This document shows, one piece after another, positions 1 to 9,555 of a stretch of 64,000 nucleotides of DNA. The stretch spans positions 1 to 64,000 of the forward strand of contig NZ_FRBR01000016.1 in NCBI RefSeq assembly GCF_900142665.1. The letters run 5' to 3'. How positions within the stretch are numbered: position 1 is the first letter of the stretch; every line of letters begins with the position of its first letter. A program made the position numbers and the translations under genes. The DNA comes from Roseovarius pacificus. GTDB taxonomy: Bacteria > Pseudomonadota > Alphaproteobacteria > Rhodobacterales > Rhodobacteraceae. The notes beneath the pieces were generated by a model. The model worked only from the letters and a program-made list of their open reading frames with translations. It made no database searches and was not told where the DNA came from.

Positions 1-92
1 CAGAGGCTGAAGAGAACTTCTATGCACAGCGCGACGTGCTCGATATGGTCGCGTGAAATGAAGCTAAAGGTCTCCGGTGAAACCGGGACGAT

Positions 93-2456
93 TCAGTGCT
101 CGGAATCTTCCTGGTTCGATTTCACTCGGTCGTGGATATCGAGATACTTACTCTTGAAGTCCTCGAAACGCTGGGGATCGAGCGCCAGGTCGTCATCGGA
201 ATACTCGGTGAAGCTCGTCAGGATATTTCGGATCCGGATCAGTTCCCGGAACGCCCTCACGAAGGCCAGGATATCCTCCTCGGATGCCAACTTGTCCACC
301 ATGCCCGGGGTCGCAGCAATCTTCATCAGCTCGACGACGGCCTCGTTGAACTGATCGACATAGGCCTGATACGGCTCCATGAGAATGGTGTCCCGCGCCT
401 CCTTGTTGGAGAACAGCGCGATCGCCTCGTCGACCTTCTCCTTGAGGTTTCGGAAGCACACGATATTGCCTTGGGATTTCTTCTGCCCAAGGGTCCTGTT
501 CGTTCGCGAGAACGCCTGTATCAGGCCGTGGTAGCGCAGGTTCTTGTCGACATAGAGGGTGTTACAGGTCTTCGCGTCGAATCCCGTCAGGAACATGTTC
601 ACAACCAGCAGGATGTCGATGCCCTGCTCCGGGACGAAGTCTTTCCGGTCGCGCTGCTTCATGCGCTTGGCCAGGCCCTTGTAGTAGACATAGAAGGCCT
701 TGCCGTTGTCGACGCTGTTGTTGGTCCCGAACATGGCATTGTAGTCCGCCACATAGGACGCCAGCTTGTCCCGGCTGTGCTGGGTCGTCACGTTCACCGG
801 GCCGCCTGTCACATCAGGTTCGCCGATGAGGCCGTTGGCATCCTCGTCCTCTTCGTTGGCGGCGAAGGTGAAGATCGTGGCGACCTTGAGATCGTGTTTG
901 CCTTCCGCCTTCTTCCTGCGGAATACCTCGTAGGTCTTCGTCAGCGCATCGACCGATCCCGTGCACATGATCGCCGAGAACTGCCGATTGTGGGTCTTCC
1001 GATCGTGGTTCTCGATCACCCAGTCAACGACACCGTCTACGCGCTTCTCGCTTTCGAAGAACTCCTTGAGGTCGATGCCGGCGACCTCCTCGTCCGTCAT
1101 TAGGGTACCGTCCTTCTTACGCAGCTTGCCCCAGTATTCGACCGAGAAACGCAGGACATTCTCGTCGCGAATGGCGTCCGTGATGACATACTTGTGGAGA
1201 CAATCCTCGAAGAGATCGGATGTGGTGCGCTTCCCGATGGCGTTCTCCACCAGGATCGGCGTTCCGGTGAATCCGAAGAGCTGTGCCTTCGAGAAATAGG
1301 CCACGATATTCTTGTGGGTGTCGCCGAACTGGGACCGGTGGCATTCATCGAATACGAAGACGACGCGCTCATCCTTGATCCCAGCCATGTCGGCTTCGTG
1401 GCGCTCGCGCGTGATTGCCGTATTGAGTTTTTGAATCGTGGTCACGACGAGTTTCGTGTCCGGATCCGAGAGCTGATCCACCAGGGCCTTGGTGTTGTCT
1501 GTCCCATCGACCGAGCCGGGTGAGAAATAGTTGAACTCTTTCGTCGTCTGGTAATCGAGATCCGCGCGGTCCACCACGAAGACGACTTTCGCGACCTTGG
1601 GATTCTCGACGATGACCTGGGATGCCTTGAAGCTGGTCAGCGTCTTGCCAGACCCCGTCGTGTGCCAGATGTAGCCGTTCTTCCGACCCTTCATCACCCG
1701 GTCCAGGATCCGCTCCACCGCGTAATACTGGTAGGGGCGCAGCACCATAAGTGCCTTGTCGCTCTCGTGCAGAACCACGTATTTCGCGATCATCTTCGAC
1801 ACGAAGCACTTCTCGAGGAAAGCGTCCGTAAATGCCTCGAGGCGGGTGATCGGCTCGTTGTCTTCATCCGCCCAGAAGAAGGTCTGCTTGAAATCCTGGT
1901 GCCGGTTGTTGGCATAATATTTCGTGTTTACGCCGTTCGAGATGACGAAGATCTGCACATACTGGAACAAGGCGTTCCCGGCCCAGAAGCTGTGGCGATG
2001 GTATCGGTTGATCTGGTTGAACGCCTCGCGCAGCTCCATGCCGCGACGCTTCAGTTCGATCTGGATGAGGGGCAGGCCGTTGACCAGCAGGGTCACATCG
2101 TAGCGGGTCTTGTAGCTCCCCTCCTGCGTCACCTGAGAGGTGACCTGGTATCGGTTCCGGCACCACTCCTGGGCGTTAAAGAACTGGACATAGCTGGTCG
2201 TGCCGTCGTCCCGTTGCAGGGTCATGCGATCCCGCAGGGTTTTCGCCTTCTCGAAGACACTGCCTTTCTCGAGGTGGTTCAGGATCCGCCGGAACTCATC
2301 GCTCGAGAATGTCGTACCGTTGTGCGCCTCCAGTTGTGCCTTGAGATTTCGCTCCAGCGTGGCGCTGTCCTTGATTTCGATCTGGTTCCAGCCAAGGCTG
2401 ACCAGGCGTTTGATCAGCGCGGACTCGAGTTGAGCTTCGGATTGCACCGCGGTCAT
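93..2456 (-). CDS. hsdR: Type I restriction endonuclease subunit R (HsdR), apparently short at C-terminus
   Basis: Motor and nuclease subunit of a type I restriction enzyme. The N-terminal third carries the PD-ExK nuclease core (YDVTLLVNGLPLIQIELKRR). It is followed by helicase motif I (TGSGKT), motif II (DECHRS) and a second RecA-like domain with the SRTNRT motif. It begins 9 bp after the HsdM-HsdS gene, so one transcript is likely. EcoR124-type HsdR proteins are usually around 1000 residues. This one stops at 787, where family members continue into a C-terminal helical domain that binds the methyltransferase core. The stop lies 92 bases from the window edge, so a nonsense or frameshift truncation cannot be separated from a naturally short subunit. 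Confidence 0.9.
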   Translation of the reverse strand: MTAVQSEAQLESALIKRLVSLGWNQIEIKDSATLERNLKAQLEAHNGTTFSSDEFRRILNHLEKGSVFEKAKTLRDRMTLQRDDGTTSYVQFFNAQEWCRNRYQVTSQVTQEGSYKTRYDVTLLVNGLPLIQIELKRRGMELREAFNQINRYHRHSFWAGNALFQYVQIFVISNGVNTKYYANNRHQDFKQTFFWADEDNEPITRLEAFTDAFLEKCFVSKMIAKYVVLHESDKALMVLRPYQYYAVERILDRVMKGRKNGYIWHTTGSGKTLTSFKASQVIVENPKVAKVVFVVDRADLDYQTTKEFNYFSPGSVDGTDNTKALVDQLSDPDTKLVVTTIQKLNTAITRERHEADMAGIKDERVVFVFDECHRSQFGDTHKNIVAYFSKAQLFGFTGTPILVENAIGKRTTSDLFEDCLHKYVITDAIRDENVLRFSVEYWGKLRKKDGTLMTDEEVAGIDLKEFFESEKRVDGVVDWVIENHDRKTHNRQFSAIMCTGSVDALTKTYEVFRRKKAEGKHDLKVATIFTFAANEEDEDANGLIGEPDVTGGPVNVTTQHSRDKLASYVADYNAMFGTNNSVDNGKAFYVYYKGLAKRMKQRDRKDFVPEQGIDILLVVNMFLTGFDAKTCNTLYVDKNLRYHGLIQAFSRTNRTLGQKKSQGNIVCFRNLKEKVDEAIALFSNKEARDTILMEPYQAYVDQFNEAVVELMKIAATPGMVDKLASEEDILAFVRAFRELIRIRNILTSFTEYSDDDLALDPQRFEDFKSKYLDIHDRVKSNQEDSEH

Positions 2457-2465
2457 GATAGCCTC

Positions 2466-4736
2466 TTACGCGGACAGCTTTTGAAGGAGGCCTTTCTTGA
2501 AGTCCTCCATGTGGGTGATCTGGCCGGACACGGCGTCGATCTTGGCGTCAACGGCCATCAGAATCCCAGAAATCTTTTCCTGCTCGTCCGGATGCGGAAG
2601 CCATAATGTGAGCTTTTCGAGATTCTTCTTCGACACACCGAGAACTGAAATGCCTTGGGCAATCCTTGTGATCTGGCGTCGCATCGGTTCGCTGCGCAAT
2701 AGGTAGCCGGCAAAACCTGGCACGACTGCACCGTCACTTGGCCTTGCGATAAAGGTGTGAAGTCCTGCGATCATTGAGCGTTCACGAACCTCCATGATCT
2801 CGATTGACTTGCCGATATCCGCATAGTCTTCCGAGGCGTCGGCGATGACGATATCACCCTCACGGAGATATTCCTCGTCGGTGATGCGCCGCAACGGCGC
2901 GTTTTCCGTAATGAACGGCACATCTTCTGCCGACTGACGGAAAAGCGCCCGGAACTTGCTGTGAATATCTCCGTAATGGATGTTCTGCACGCCGCTTGTA
3001 GTGGTTTCGGTGAGATGTTCGCGGGAGAGGCTATTCGTTTTTGCCCAGACGAAGAGGTCACCGAACTTTTCTTTGCTCCAATCTGGAAACTCACTGCCAT
3101 CCTCTCGTGAAAAGCGCATTTCCTGAGAAAACAGCTTCTGCATCAGTCCACGCTTGAAGTTCTGCAATATTGCAAGATTTGGGGCAGATGGATAATCAAC
3201 ACCCAGCTCCGAGCAAAGACTGGAAATTGTGCGATCGACAAGCTCGATCACCTTTTGCATTTGTTTTGAAGACTCGCTTTGAGCAGCAATGTCGACAATT
3301 GGATCCGGCTGGAAAATGTCAATGTATCTTGGCAAGTTCAGATTGAACTCATTATCGACAACCTCCTCTGGACTTGCGCGGTGGCTGAATCGATCCACTT
3401 CCGCTCGCGTCCGATAGGCCGAAACGATCTGATCGACATCCTCGTCCCGAAGACTGTTCTGGTTTTTACCTTTCAAGAAGCAGGAAGATGCGTCGATGAA
3501 TAGAATGTCTTCAGTTTCCTTACATTTCCGAAGAACCAGAATGCATGTTGGTATGGCCGTGCCGTAGAAAATATTGGCTGGCAGGCCGATTACTGCATCG
3601 AGCCAGTTACGCTTGACCACGAACTCCCTGATTATTCCTTCCGCTCCGCCTCGAAAAAGGACGCCATGAGGTAAAACGACGGCCATTGTGCCATCTTCAT
3701 CGAGGTGATGCAGCATGTGCTGAACGAAGGCGAAATCTGCCTTCGACCCAGGTGCGATCTTGCCGTATTCCGAAAACCGATCGTCACTCTCGAACATCTT
3801 GTTCGCCGACCATTTCGCGCTGAAGGGCGGATTGGCCACGATCGCCTCGAACAACATGCCCTCGTGCTGCGGATGTTCGAGCGTGTCCTCCTGCTTGATG
3901 TCGAAGTTCCGATAATGGACCCCGTGCAGGATCATGTTCATCCGGGCGAGGTTGTAGGTCGTCCGGTTCATCTCCTGTCCGTAGAAGTCGCCCACATCCT
4001 TCACTTCCTTCGCCACGCGCAGGAGCAGGGAGCCGGAGCCGCATGTCGGATCATAGACCGAGCGGAGGCGGGTCTTGCCCGTGGTCACGATCTTGGCAAG
4101 CACCGTGGAGACCTGCTGGGGCGTGTAGAACTCGCCGGCCTTCTTGCCGGCGCCGCTCGCGAACTTGCCGATGAGGTATTCATAGGCGTCGCCGAGGACA
4201 TCCGAGTCCGCGCTCTCGAGCTGGAAGTCGATCCCGTCAAGGTGAACAAGGACCTTGGAAATGAGGGTGTTCCGCGCCTCGTTGGTTCGACCGAGCTTCG
4301 TCGATGTCAGGTCCAGGTCCTCGAAGAGGTTGTCAAAATCCTCCTCGGATTGCGTGCCCATCGTCGAGCGCTGGATGTTGTTCAGGATCTCGGTCAGGTC
4401 TTCCAGGATGAAGTTGCCGGGCGTCGCACCTTTCTGTGCAACGGCCGTGAACAGCTCTTCGGGCTTCAGGAAGTATCCCAGAGCCTCGATGCAGGCATCC
4501 TCGACGGCTGCAAGGATCTCACGATCGTCAGGGTCCGAGGCATCGAGCCCCGTGAAGGTCCGGCCATCGTTCTTGAGGATGCCATCAACGTAGATGTGCA
4601 GCCGTTCCGAGAGGTACTTGTAGAAGATGAAGCCCAGGATGTAATCACGAAACTCGTCCGCATCCATTCGGCCACGGAGCTCGTTCGCGATGCTCCATAG
4701 CTTCTGCTCAAGCTTCTTCTTCTGATCTTCAGTCAT
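2466..4736 (-). CDS. hsdM-hsdS: Fused type I methyltransferase and half specificity subunit (HsdM-HsdS)
   Basis: Residues 1 to about 480 are a standard HsdM. They have the helical N-terminal domain, the SAM-binding motif DPTCGSG (about 229-235) and the adenine-N6 motif NPPF (302-305). A spacer helix ending near residue 545 reads like the central conserved region of HsdS (FKRGLMQKLF). One target-recognition domain and a second conserved helix (residues about 550-756, ending FKKGLLQKLSA) follow. Normal HsdS has two recognition domains; only one is present here and no separate hsdS gene is nearby. Half-size specificity subunits are known to dimerise and read symmetric sites, so the enzyme may recognise a palindromic bipartite target. 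That last point is inference. Confidence 0.88.
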   Translation of the reverse strand: MTEDQKKKLEQKLWSIANELRGRMDADEFRDYILGFIFYKYLSERLHIYVDGILKNDGRTFTGLDASDPDDREILAAVEDACIEALGYFLKPEELFTAVAQKGATPGNFILEDLTEILNNIQRSTMGTQSEEDFDNLFEDLDLTSTKLGRTNEARNTLISKVLVHLDGIDFQLESADSDVLGDAYEYLIGKFASGAGKKAGEFYTPQQVSTVLAKIVTTGKTRLRSVYDPTCGSGSLLLRVAKEVKDVGDFYGQEMNRTTYNLARMNMILHGVHYRNFDIKQEDTLEHPQHEGMLFEAIVANPPFSAKWSANKMFESDDRFSEYGKIAPGSKADFAFVQHMLHHLDEDGTMAVVLPHGVLFRGGAEGIIREFVVKRNWLDAVIGLPANIFYGTAIPTCILVLRKCKETEDILFIDASSCFLKGKNQNSLRDEDVDQIVSAYRTRAEVDRFSHRASPEEVVDNEFNLNLPRYIDIFQPDPIVDIAAQSESSKQMQKVIELVDRTISSLCSELGVDYPSAPNLAILQNFKRGLMQKLFSQEMRFSREDGSEFPDWSKEKFGDLFVWAKTNSLSREHLTETTTSGVQNIHYGDIHSKFRALFRQSAEDVPFITENAPLRRITDEEYLREGDIVIADASEDYADIGKSIEIMEVRERSMIAGLHTFIARPSDGAVVPGFAGYLLRSEPMRRQITRIAQGISVLGVSKKNLEKLTLWLPHPDEQEKISGILMAVDAKIDAVSGQITHMEDFKKGLLQKLSA

Positions 4737-4853
4737 TTCAAACCCTTATTCTTATACCGGGCACCCTACGCAACGAAGCGATGCGCGAAAACCCAGCAAA
4801 ACGCCTTATGGTGATATGAGTTCGCAGGCGGATGCGCCGAAGCAACCAGGCCA

Positions 4854-4967
4854 TTATTTCCAAGGCCAGAAATAGAGGATGTCCTCGAACTTCACCGGCC
4901 CGCGCGCCAGACCGAACCGCATCGCAGGCGTGACCCCGTTGGCGTCCGTCTTGATGTAGTTCGTGTA
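4854..4967 (-). pseudogene. C-terminal fragment of an unidentified protein
   Basis: Reading leftwards, about 38 codons ending in a TAA stop encode a protein-like tail with segments TNYIKTDANGVTPAMRFG and YFWPWK. The frame loses its protein-like character at about 4967, where the DehI remnant on the opposite strand begins. I do not recognise the family. It is probably the 3' end of a gene cut by the same rearrangement that removed the start of dehI. Confidence 0.35.
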
Positions 4968-5526
4968 CGGTAACCGCGAGATCGACGAGATCCGGGCCTG
5001 CAATGAGGTATTCTCGGATGGCAACATGCCTTATCTGCTGATGGCCACGCTCGCCCGGCTGCTGCTGGAGGGCCATGCGTGGCAAGGACAAGCCTCCACC
5101 GGAACCCGGCAAACGTCGGCCGACGCCAGTCCGAAGCCCGCTCTGATGGAAGCGCATCACGCCGATCCGACGATGGCATCGATGTATGAGGACATCCGCG
5201 AGACGCTGGGGTTGCACTTCGTCAATACCGACTACCGTGCCTTTGCCCGCTGGCCGAGCTATTTTGCCCCCGCCTGGGCAGACCTGAAAGGTGCATTGAC
5301 CGGGCCAGGCTACGCCGATGCGGTCGAGCACGTCCACCGGGTCGCTATCGACATGGCCATTGCCTTGCCCAACCCCGCGGGGCTGACGTCCAGAGCCCTC
5401 CGGGACGCGGCAAAAGCGGATGCAGAATTGGACGACGTTCTATCCGTCGTCCAGTTGTTTCAGTGGCTCTTGCCGGGACTGGCCTTGAATGTCTCTTTTC
5501 TCAGGGCACAGATCGCAACCCCATAA
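4960..5526 (+). pseudogene. 5'-truncated 2-haloacid dehalogenase DehI remnant
   Basis: The frame matches the DehI halocarboxylic acid dehalogenase family from about residue 115 to the C-terminus. Recognisable segments are REIDEIR with NMPYLLMATL, then YEDIRETLGLHFVNTDYRAF, and finally LFQWLLPGLALNVSF. DehI is normally about 300 residues built from two related halves; the first 110 or so are missing. A TAG stop sits immediately upstream at 4957-4959, with no start or ribosome-binding site. It should be inactive. Its context is island debris between the type I locus and the MBL operon. Confidence 0.72.
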
Positions 5527-5828
5527 GTGAAACCAGTTTACGCGGCCGAGACAGCGCCGACTCACGGCAAGCTGGCGTTCGCGGCGCGATGTGCGCACGA
5601 CAGGTTTGGGCCGGGAGCGACGGTCACTGCTGAACGTCAGGCCCCGACCCGCTGCGACGTCGCATGTCCGTTTCGAGGCCCACGTTGCTCATTTGTGGAC
5701 AGCGCAGCAATCTACAGCATGGGCGGTAAGCGGTCTTTCGCTGCTTCCTGAACGAAAGACAGCAATACTGCAGGCGACGACACGCCAAACTCGCGGGATA
5801 CCGACTGAACTGCACTGAGCGTCGTTAA

Positions 5829-5976
5829 CAGGCCGCTGAAAAAGTCCGGTCATCGCCCTTTCGACTCTAAGGGGCGCCATTTTTGAACTCTCTGTTCGAG
5901 CTGATGAAAATCCAGTGCAATGGAGCTTGACGAGCGGGCCGCCAGACGCGCGGCTGAGACCTTTTTCAGCGGCCTG
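5829..5976. mobile_element. Miniature element with 16-bp terminal inverted repeats (IS-end pair)
   Basis: CAGGCCGCTGAAAAAG at 5829-5844 is exactly inverted at 5961-5976, enclosing about 116 bp without a gene. The left end continues into a block ending in AAGGGGCG-CATTTT that recurs at 10213-10268, where a transposase start follows it. This looks like an IS reduced to its two ends, or a MITE. The rest of 5527-6115 holds no convincing gene. Confidence 0.65.
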
Positions 5977-6115
5977 CTGAGCAATCGTTCCGTTGGGCGA
6001 CGGAGCCTTCACATACACTTGAACATCCGGATATAGTGCACATATCCTGCCACATCCCCACGATGTTGTTTCCTGCCAAGGTTGCAACTACTCCAAACAG
6101 CGAATTGAGTCAGCC

Positions 6116-7291
6116 ATGACAGCGAACGTAATTTTCTTTCCGGTCTCCAACGGTGACATGAACCTCATCGAGCTGGACAACGATCAATGCATCCTCATCG
6201 ACATCAACATCCGAAGTACTGCGGATGATGAGGACGGTGACAAACCCGATGTCGGATCACAGCTGAGAAAGCGCTTGGAAAGTCGCGGGCGCGATGAACA
6301 GGGGCGTCTCTATGTCGATACATTCTGTTTGACTCATCCTGATCAAGACCATGTTGCGGGCCTGCAAAAGCACTTTCACTTGGGGCCAATCGATAACTGG
6401 TCCGAGGATGATGACAAAATTATCATACGCGAAATGTGGTCTTCGCCAACGGTGTTCCGGCGCGCCAGCAGCGCCAACACTCTGTGCGACGATGCGAAGG
6501 CTTGGAACAAGGAAGCAAAACGGCGGGTACAGCGCTATCGCGAGGTAGGACTCACTGTTGGGGACGGTGAGCGCATTATGATCTTGGGTGAAGATCGCGA
6601 CGGGAAAACAGACGACATCCCCGGTATTGTCGCCAAGATCGATACCGAGATTTCGCAGTCAAACCGCGTCGGCGGTGGTGGTGGCTTCAGCGCCCGATTG
6701 CTTGGACCGCTTCCGGCGACCGGCGACGAAGATCGTGGAACACTGGTAAAGAACCGTTCGTCGGTTATACTTCGCTTCTCGCTCCACATCGGTGATGATC
6801 ATGGAAGGTGTTTGTTCCTGACTGGTGGGGATGCTGAGGTCGAAATCTGGAAGCGCCTTTGGAACAAGCATAAAGCGGACCATCTGGACTGGCTGGAGTA
6901 TGATATACTTCAGACACCGCACCACTGCTCGTGGCGAAGCCTGAGTTTTGACAGCTGGAAAGAAAAGGGCAACGACGCCAAGGTTGACCAAGATGCTCGC
7001 TCCGCATTGTCACAGGGGCGGGACGGATCGGTCATCGTGGCAAGCTCCAAGGCGATCAAAGCCGATGCTGACAACCCCCCACACCACCGGGCGAAAGAAG
7101 AGTACATCTCTATGGTTGGCGACGCCGAAACCCGTTTTTATTGTACCGACGAAGAGTGGGAAAAGAGCGCGCAGCCGCTTGAATTCATTGTTTCAGGCAC
7201 TCTGAAAAAACGGAGTGGGAAGGCAGCTGCCATCGCGACAAAAAGCCTTGGAATTGGAGCAACCGCCGCTCAGGCCCGGCCGCATGGGTAG
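6116..7291 (+). CDS. Metallo-beta-lactamase-fold protein of an E1/E2/JAB operon
   Basis: A 391-residue metallo-beta-lactamase-fold protein. The metal-binding signature LTHPDQDH lies at about residues 72-79. A further ligand region GGDAEVE and the ComEC-like segment ILQTPHHCSW lie in the second half. It resembles ComEC/Rec2-type hydrolases more than class B lactamases and has no signal peptide, so cytoplasmic action on a nucleotide or nucleic acid is likely. The gene lies 8 bp before the E2-E1-JAB gene. MBL genes next to prokaryotic E1/E2/JAB genes are known from comparative genomics, but their role is unproven. The protein ends in a flexible Ala/Gly-rich tail with a terminal glycine (AQARPHG), as in proteins processed by E1-like enzymes. 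Confidence 0.82.
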   Translation: MTANVIFFPVSNGDMNLIELDNDQCILIDINIRSTADDEDGDKPDVGSQLRKRLESRGRDEQGRLYVDTFCLTHPDQDHVAGLQKHFHLGPIDNWSEDDDKIIIREMWSSPTVFRRASSANTLCDDAKAWNKEAKRRVQRYREVGLTVGDGERIMILGEDRDGKTDDIPGIVAKIDTEISQSNRVGGGGGFSARLLGPLPATGDEDRGTLVKNRSSVILRFSLHIGDDHGRCLFLTGGDAEVEIWKRLWNKHKADHLDWLEYDILQTPHHCSWRSLSFDSWKEKGNDAKVDQDARSALSQGRDGSVIVASSKAIKADADNPPHHRAKEEYISMVGDAETRFYCTDEEWEKSAQPLEFIVSGTLKKRSGKAAAIATKSLGIGATAAQARPHG

Positions 7292-7299
7292 GGGTAACA

Positions 7300-9555
7300 A
7301 TGCCGGGAAAAACAAGCGCTGAACTCGCAGAGGCGATTGTTCAAATACTGCTAATTCATCCAGAAGTTTTTGACGGGCGAGTTATCTCTGATGCCGGAGG
7401 CGAACCTGAAATACAAATTCTGGTAAATGTTGAGATGCCCTTGCCGATGAAGGCGAAGGGCCAGAGCCCAAACGGCATAAGAACTAAGGAACCCGTAACG
7501 GCAAAAATTCCGCAGAATTATCCTTGGAAATCTCCAAGGTTCAACCTGCGTGATGATTTCCCCCGAAATCTTCCGCATCTCCAACCCATCGGAAAATCTC
7601 ATCCACCACAGCCCTGTTTGGTTGATGGTCACCAGGATGAGTTTTTCCGGCAGTTCGACCTGCATGAAAACGGATTGCTCCAACTCATCGACCAGCTGAT
7701 CGCGTGGCTTGAGAAAGCTGCCACTGATCAACTTAACAATGCAGCACACGGATGGGAGCCGGTGCTTCGTGCTGGAGTGTCGAACTCAATCACTCTGAAT
7801 GCTGCTTACTGCCGTCAGCTTGTCAGGCCCGGCGGTGGCATTTCATTACTGTCAGGAAGATATCTCAGGTCGAGCAAAACTGAAGAGCCTCAGTTTTTTC
7901 TGAGTGCTGATGCGAATAAAATTCCATTGAAAAAGGACAAGCCAGATATTTTCACGGCAAAATGGATTGAAGATTATGCCTCTGGCAACACTGTTGTTGC
8001 GGTTGTTTCGCCACCAAAACTTCCGACCGGCAAGCCGAGGCTGGAGACAGAACATTACGCCGAATACATAGAAAACTTTGAAGACATTCTTGCTCGAGGA
8101 AAGCAACTCGGGTGCTATGCTTTGATCCAGAGCCTGCTCACCAACATTTCCAGGTATTTTGACAAAGCCTATCTGAATCAAAGGGTTCCAGTAGGTTTGA
8201 TCTTCTGCATTCGACGTCCGTTCAAGCTCACGGGCATGGAAACCGATATCGAACTCATACCATACATTTTCGAGATTTTTCCGTCAGATGGCAGAAAGAG
8301 TATCTTGGAAGGTGGTGGTTCCTCAAAGGCGTATCCTGCGGCCCAGATTGACGCCATCAGCAAAGAGCTTCTGTGTTCCGTAAGCGGAACCAAAATGCCG
8401 CCACGAACTGCCATACTGGGCTGTGGAAGCGTGGGATCCAAAGCCGCGTTCCATCTGGCACGGACTGGTGGAACGATTACCAGTGTAAGCGACAGTGACT
8501 ACTTCGGCGCTCACAACATGGCGAGGCATGCCTTGGTGCGCGATAATCTCGGGGGACAAAAGGCAAATGAGCTCGCAAAGGAACTTGCGACACTTGATCA
8601 GAGTCCACGGACCTATCCTGCTGATATCCTGACGGGATTGTCGACCGATGATGGAAGAAAGACAATCATCCCCCCAAGAACCCAGCTGATCCTTAACACG
8701 ACCGCTTCTCTTGGTGTTCGTGAGGCCCTGTGTCAATGGAAGCCAAAATTTCGAAAGGCAAGAGTATCAGAAATTGCGCTGTTTGGACACGGGGAGGCAG
8801 GAATAATGTTACTTGAAGCGCCCGAGGGAAATCCGAACCTTTGCGATCTTATGGCTTCATTCCACGCAGAAAAAATTTCACCAACAGCCTTCAAGCTGCT
8901 CCATGACAGCGAATTCGGTCTTTCTGAAGTACAGATCGGACAGGGTTGCCACTCCGCGTCGATGCCGATGTCAGACATGCGTCTTAGCATCTTGACCGGA
9001 ACTATGGTCGAAGAACTATTGGAGTTAAATGACAGCAAAACGAACGAAGGAAAAATTGTTTTCGGGTTCCGAAACGGTTCGGATAGATTGAATACCCAAT
9101 GGGCGACCTGGACGGTTCCAGCCTTCGAAATTATTCCGATAGCAGGCTCCGATGGGTGGAAGCTAAGAGTATCCAAAGCCGTCTTGGAACGGATTCGCGT
9201 CGAGATGGAGGCGTTTCCCGGCGTTGAGACCGGTGGCGTAATTGTCGGCACATGCAGCTCCCGGCTCAGAACAATATGCGTTGTTGATACTATCCCTGCA
9301 CCTGAAGACAGTGAACGATCAGCCGCGAAGTTTATCTTGGGGGAAAAGGGGCTGAAGAAAGCTATTGAGAGACGTTTTCAAGAGAGTGGCGAGAAGCTTC
9401 TGGACCTTGGAACGTGGCATTCTCACGTCGTGGAAGTTGGTCCATCATCACTTGACTGGACGACAGCGGCGGACTTGGCCAAAGGACGACCGCCGCCTTC
9501 TGTTTTGTTGATTGCGACACCAACACGACTTCATGCTATTTCAAAGGGAATTTGA
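7300..9555 (+). CDS. E2-E1-JAB triple-fusion protein (ubiquitin-like conjugation and deconjugation)
   Basis: This 751-residue protein joins three parts of a ubiquitin-like pathway. Residues 1-150 look like an E2 domain, with the run YPWKSP leading to a candidate catalytic Cys106 in QPCLVDG. A ThiF/E1 adenylation domain follows with nucleotide motif ILGCGSVGS near residue 370; GQGCHSASM near residue 550 holds the likely E1 cysteine. The C-terminus is a JAB/MPN metalloprotease with GTWHSHVVEVGPSSLDW supplying the JAMM histidines, serine and aspartate. In type II CBASS the E2-E1 (Cap2) and JAB (Cap3) parts are separate and act on a CD-NTase; no CD-NTase gene is present here. The start is ATG 8 bp after the MBL gene. 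Confidence 0.85.
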   Translation: MPGKTSAELAEAIVQILLIHPEVFDGRVISDAGGEPEIQILVNVEMPLPMKAKGQSPNGIRTKEPVTAKIPQNYPWKSPRFNLRDDFPRNLPHLQPIGKSHPPQPCLVDGHQDEFFRQFDLHENGLLQLIDQLIAWLEKAATDQLNNAAHGWEPVLRAGVSNSITLNAAYCRQLVRPGGGISLLSGRYLRSSKTEEPQFFLSADANKIPLKKDKPDIFTAKWIEDYASGNTVVAVVSPPKLPTGKPRLETEHYAEYIENFEDILARGKQLGCYALIQSLLTNISRYFDKAYLNQRVPVGLIFCIRRPFKLTGMETDIELIPYIFEIFPSDGRKSILEGGGSSKAYPAAQIDAISKELLCSVSGTKMPPRTAILGCGSVGSKAAFHLARTGGTITSVSDSDYFGAHNMARHALVRDNLGGQKANELAKELATLDQSPRTYPADILTGLSTDDGRKTIIPPRTQLILNTTASLGVREALCQWKPKFRKARVSEIALFGHGEAGIMLLEAPEGNPNLCDLMASFHAEKISPTAFKLLHDSEFGLSEVQIGQGCHSASMPMSDMRLSILTGTMVEELLELNDSKTNEGKIVFGFRNGSDRLNTQWATWTVPAFEIIPIAGSDGWKLRVSKAVLERIRVEMEAFPGVETGGVIVGTCSSRLRTICVVDTIPAPEDSERSAAKFILGEKGLKKAIERRFQESGEKLLDLGTWHSHVVEVGPSSLDWTTAADLAKGRPPPSVLLIATPTRLHAISKGI

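Noticed and set aside
96..1103. Long plus-strand open frame of 335 codons over hsdR
   Set aside because: It is antisense to a clear HsdR with helicase motifs and has no domain of its own.
3705..4700. Long plus-strand open frame of 331 codons over hsdM
   Set aside because: Antisense to conserved HsdM motifs; composition is that of a high-GC shadow frame.
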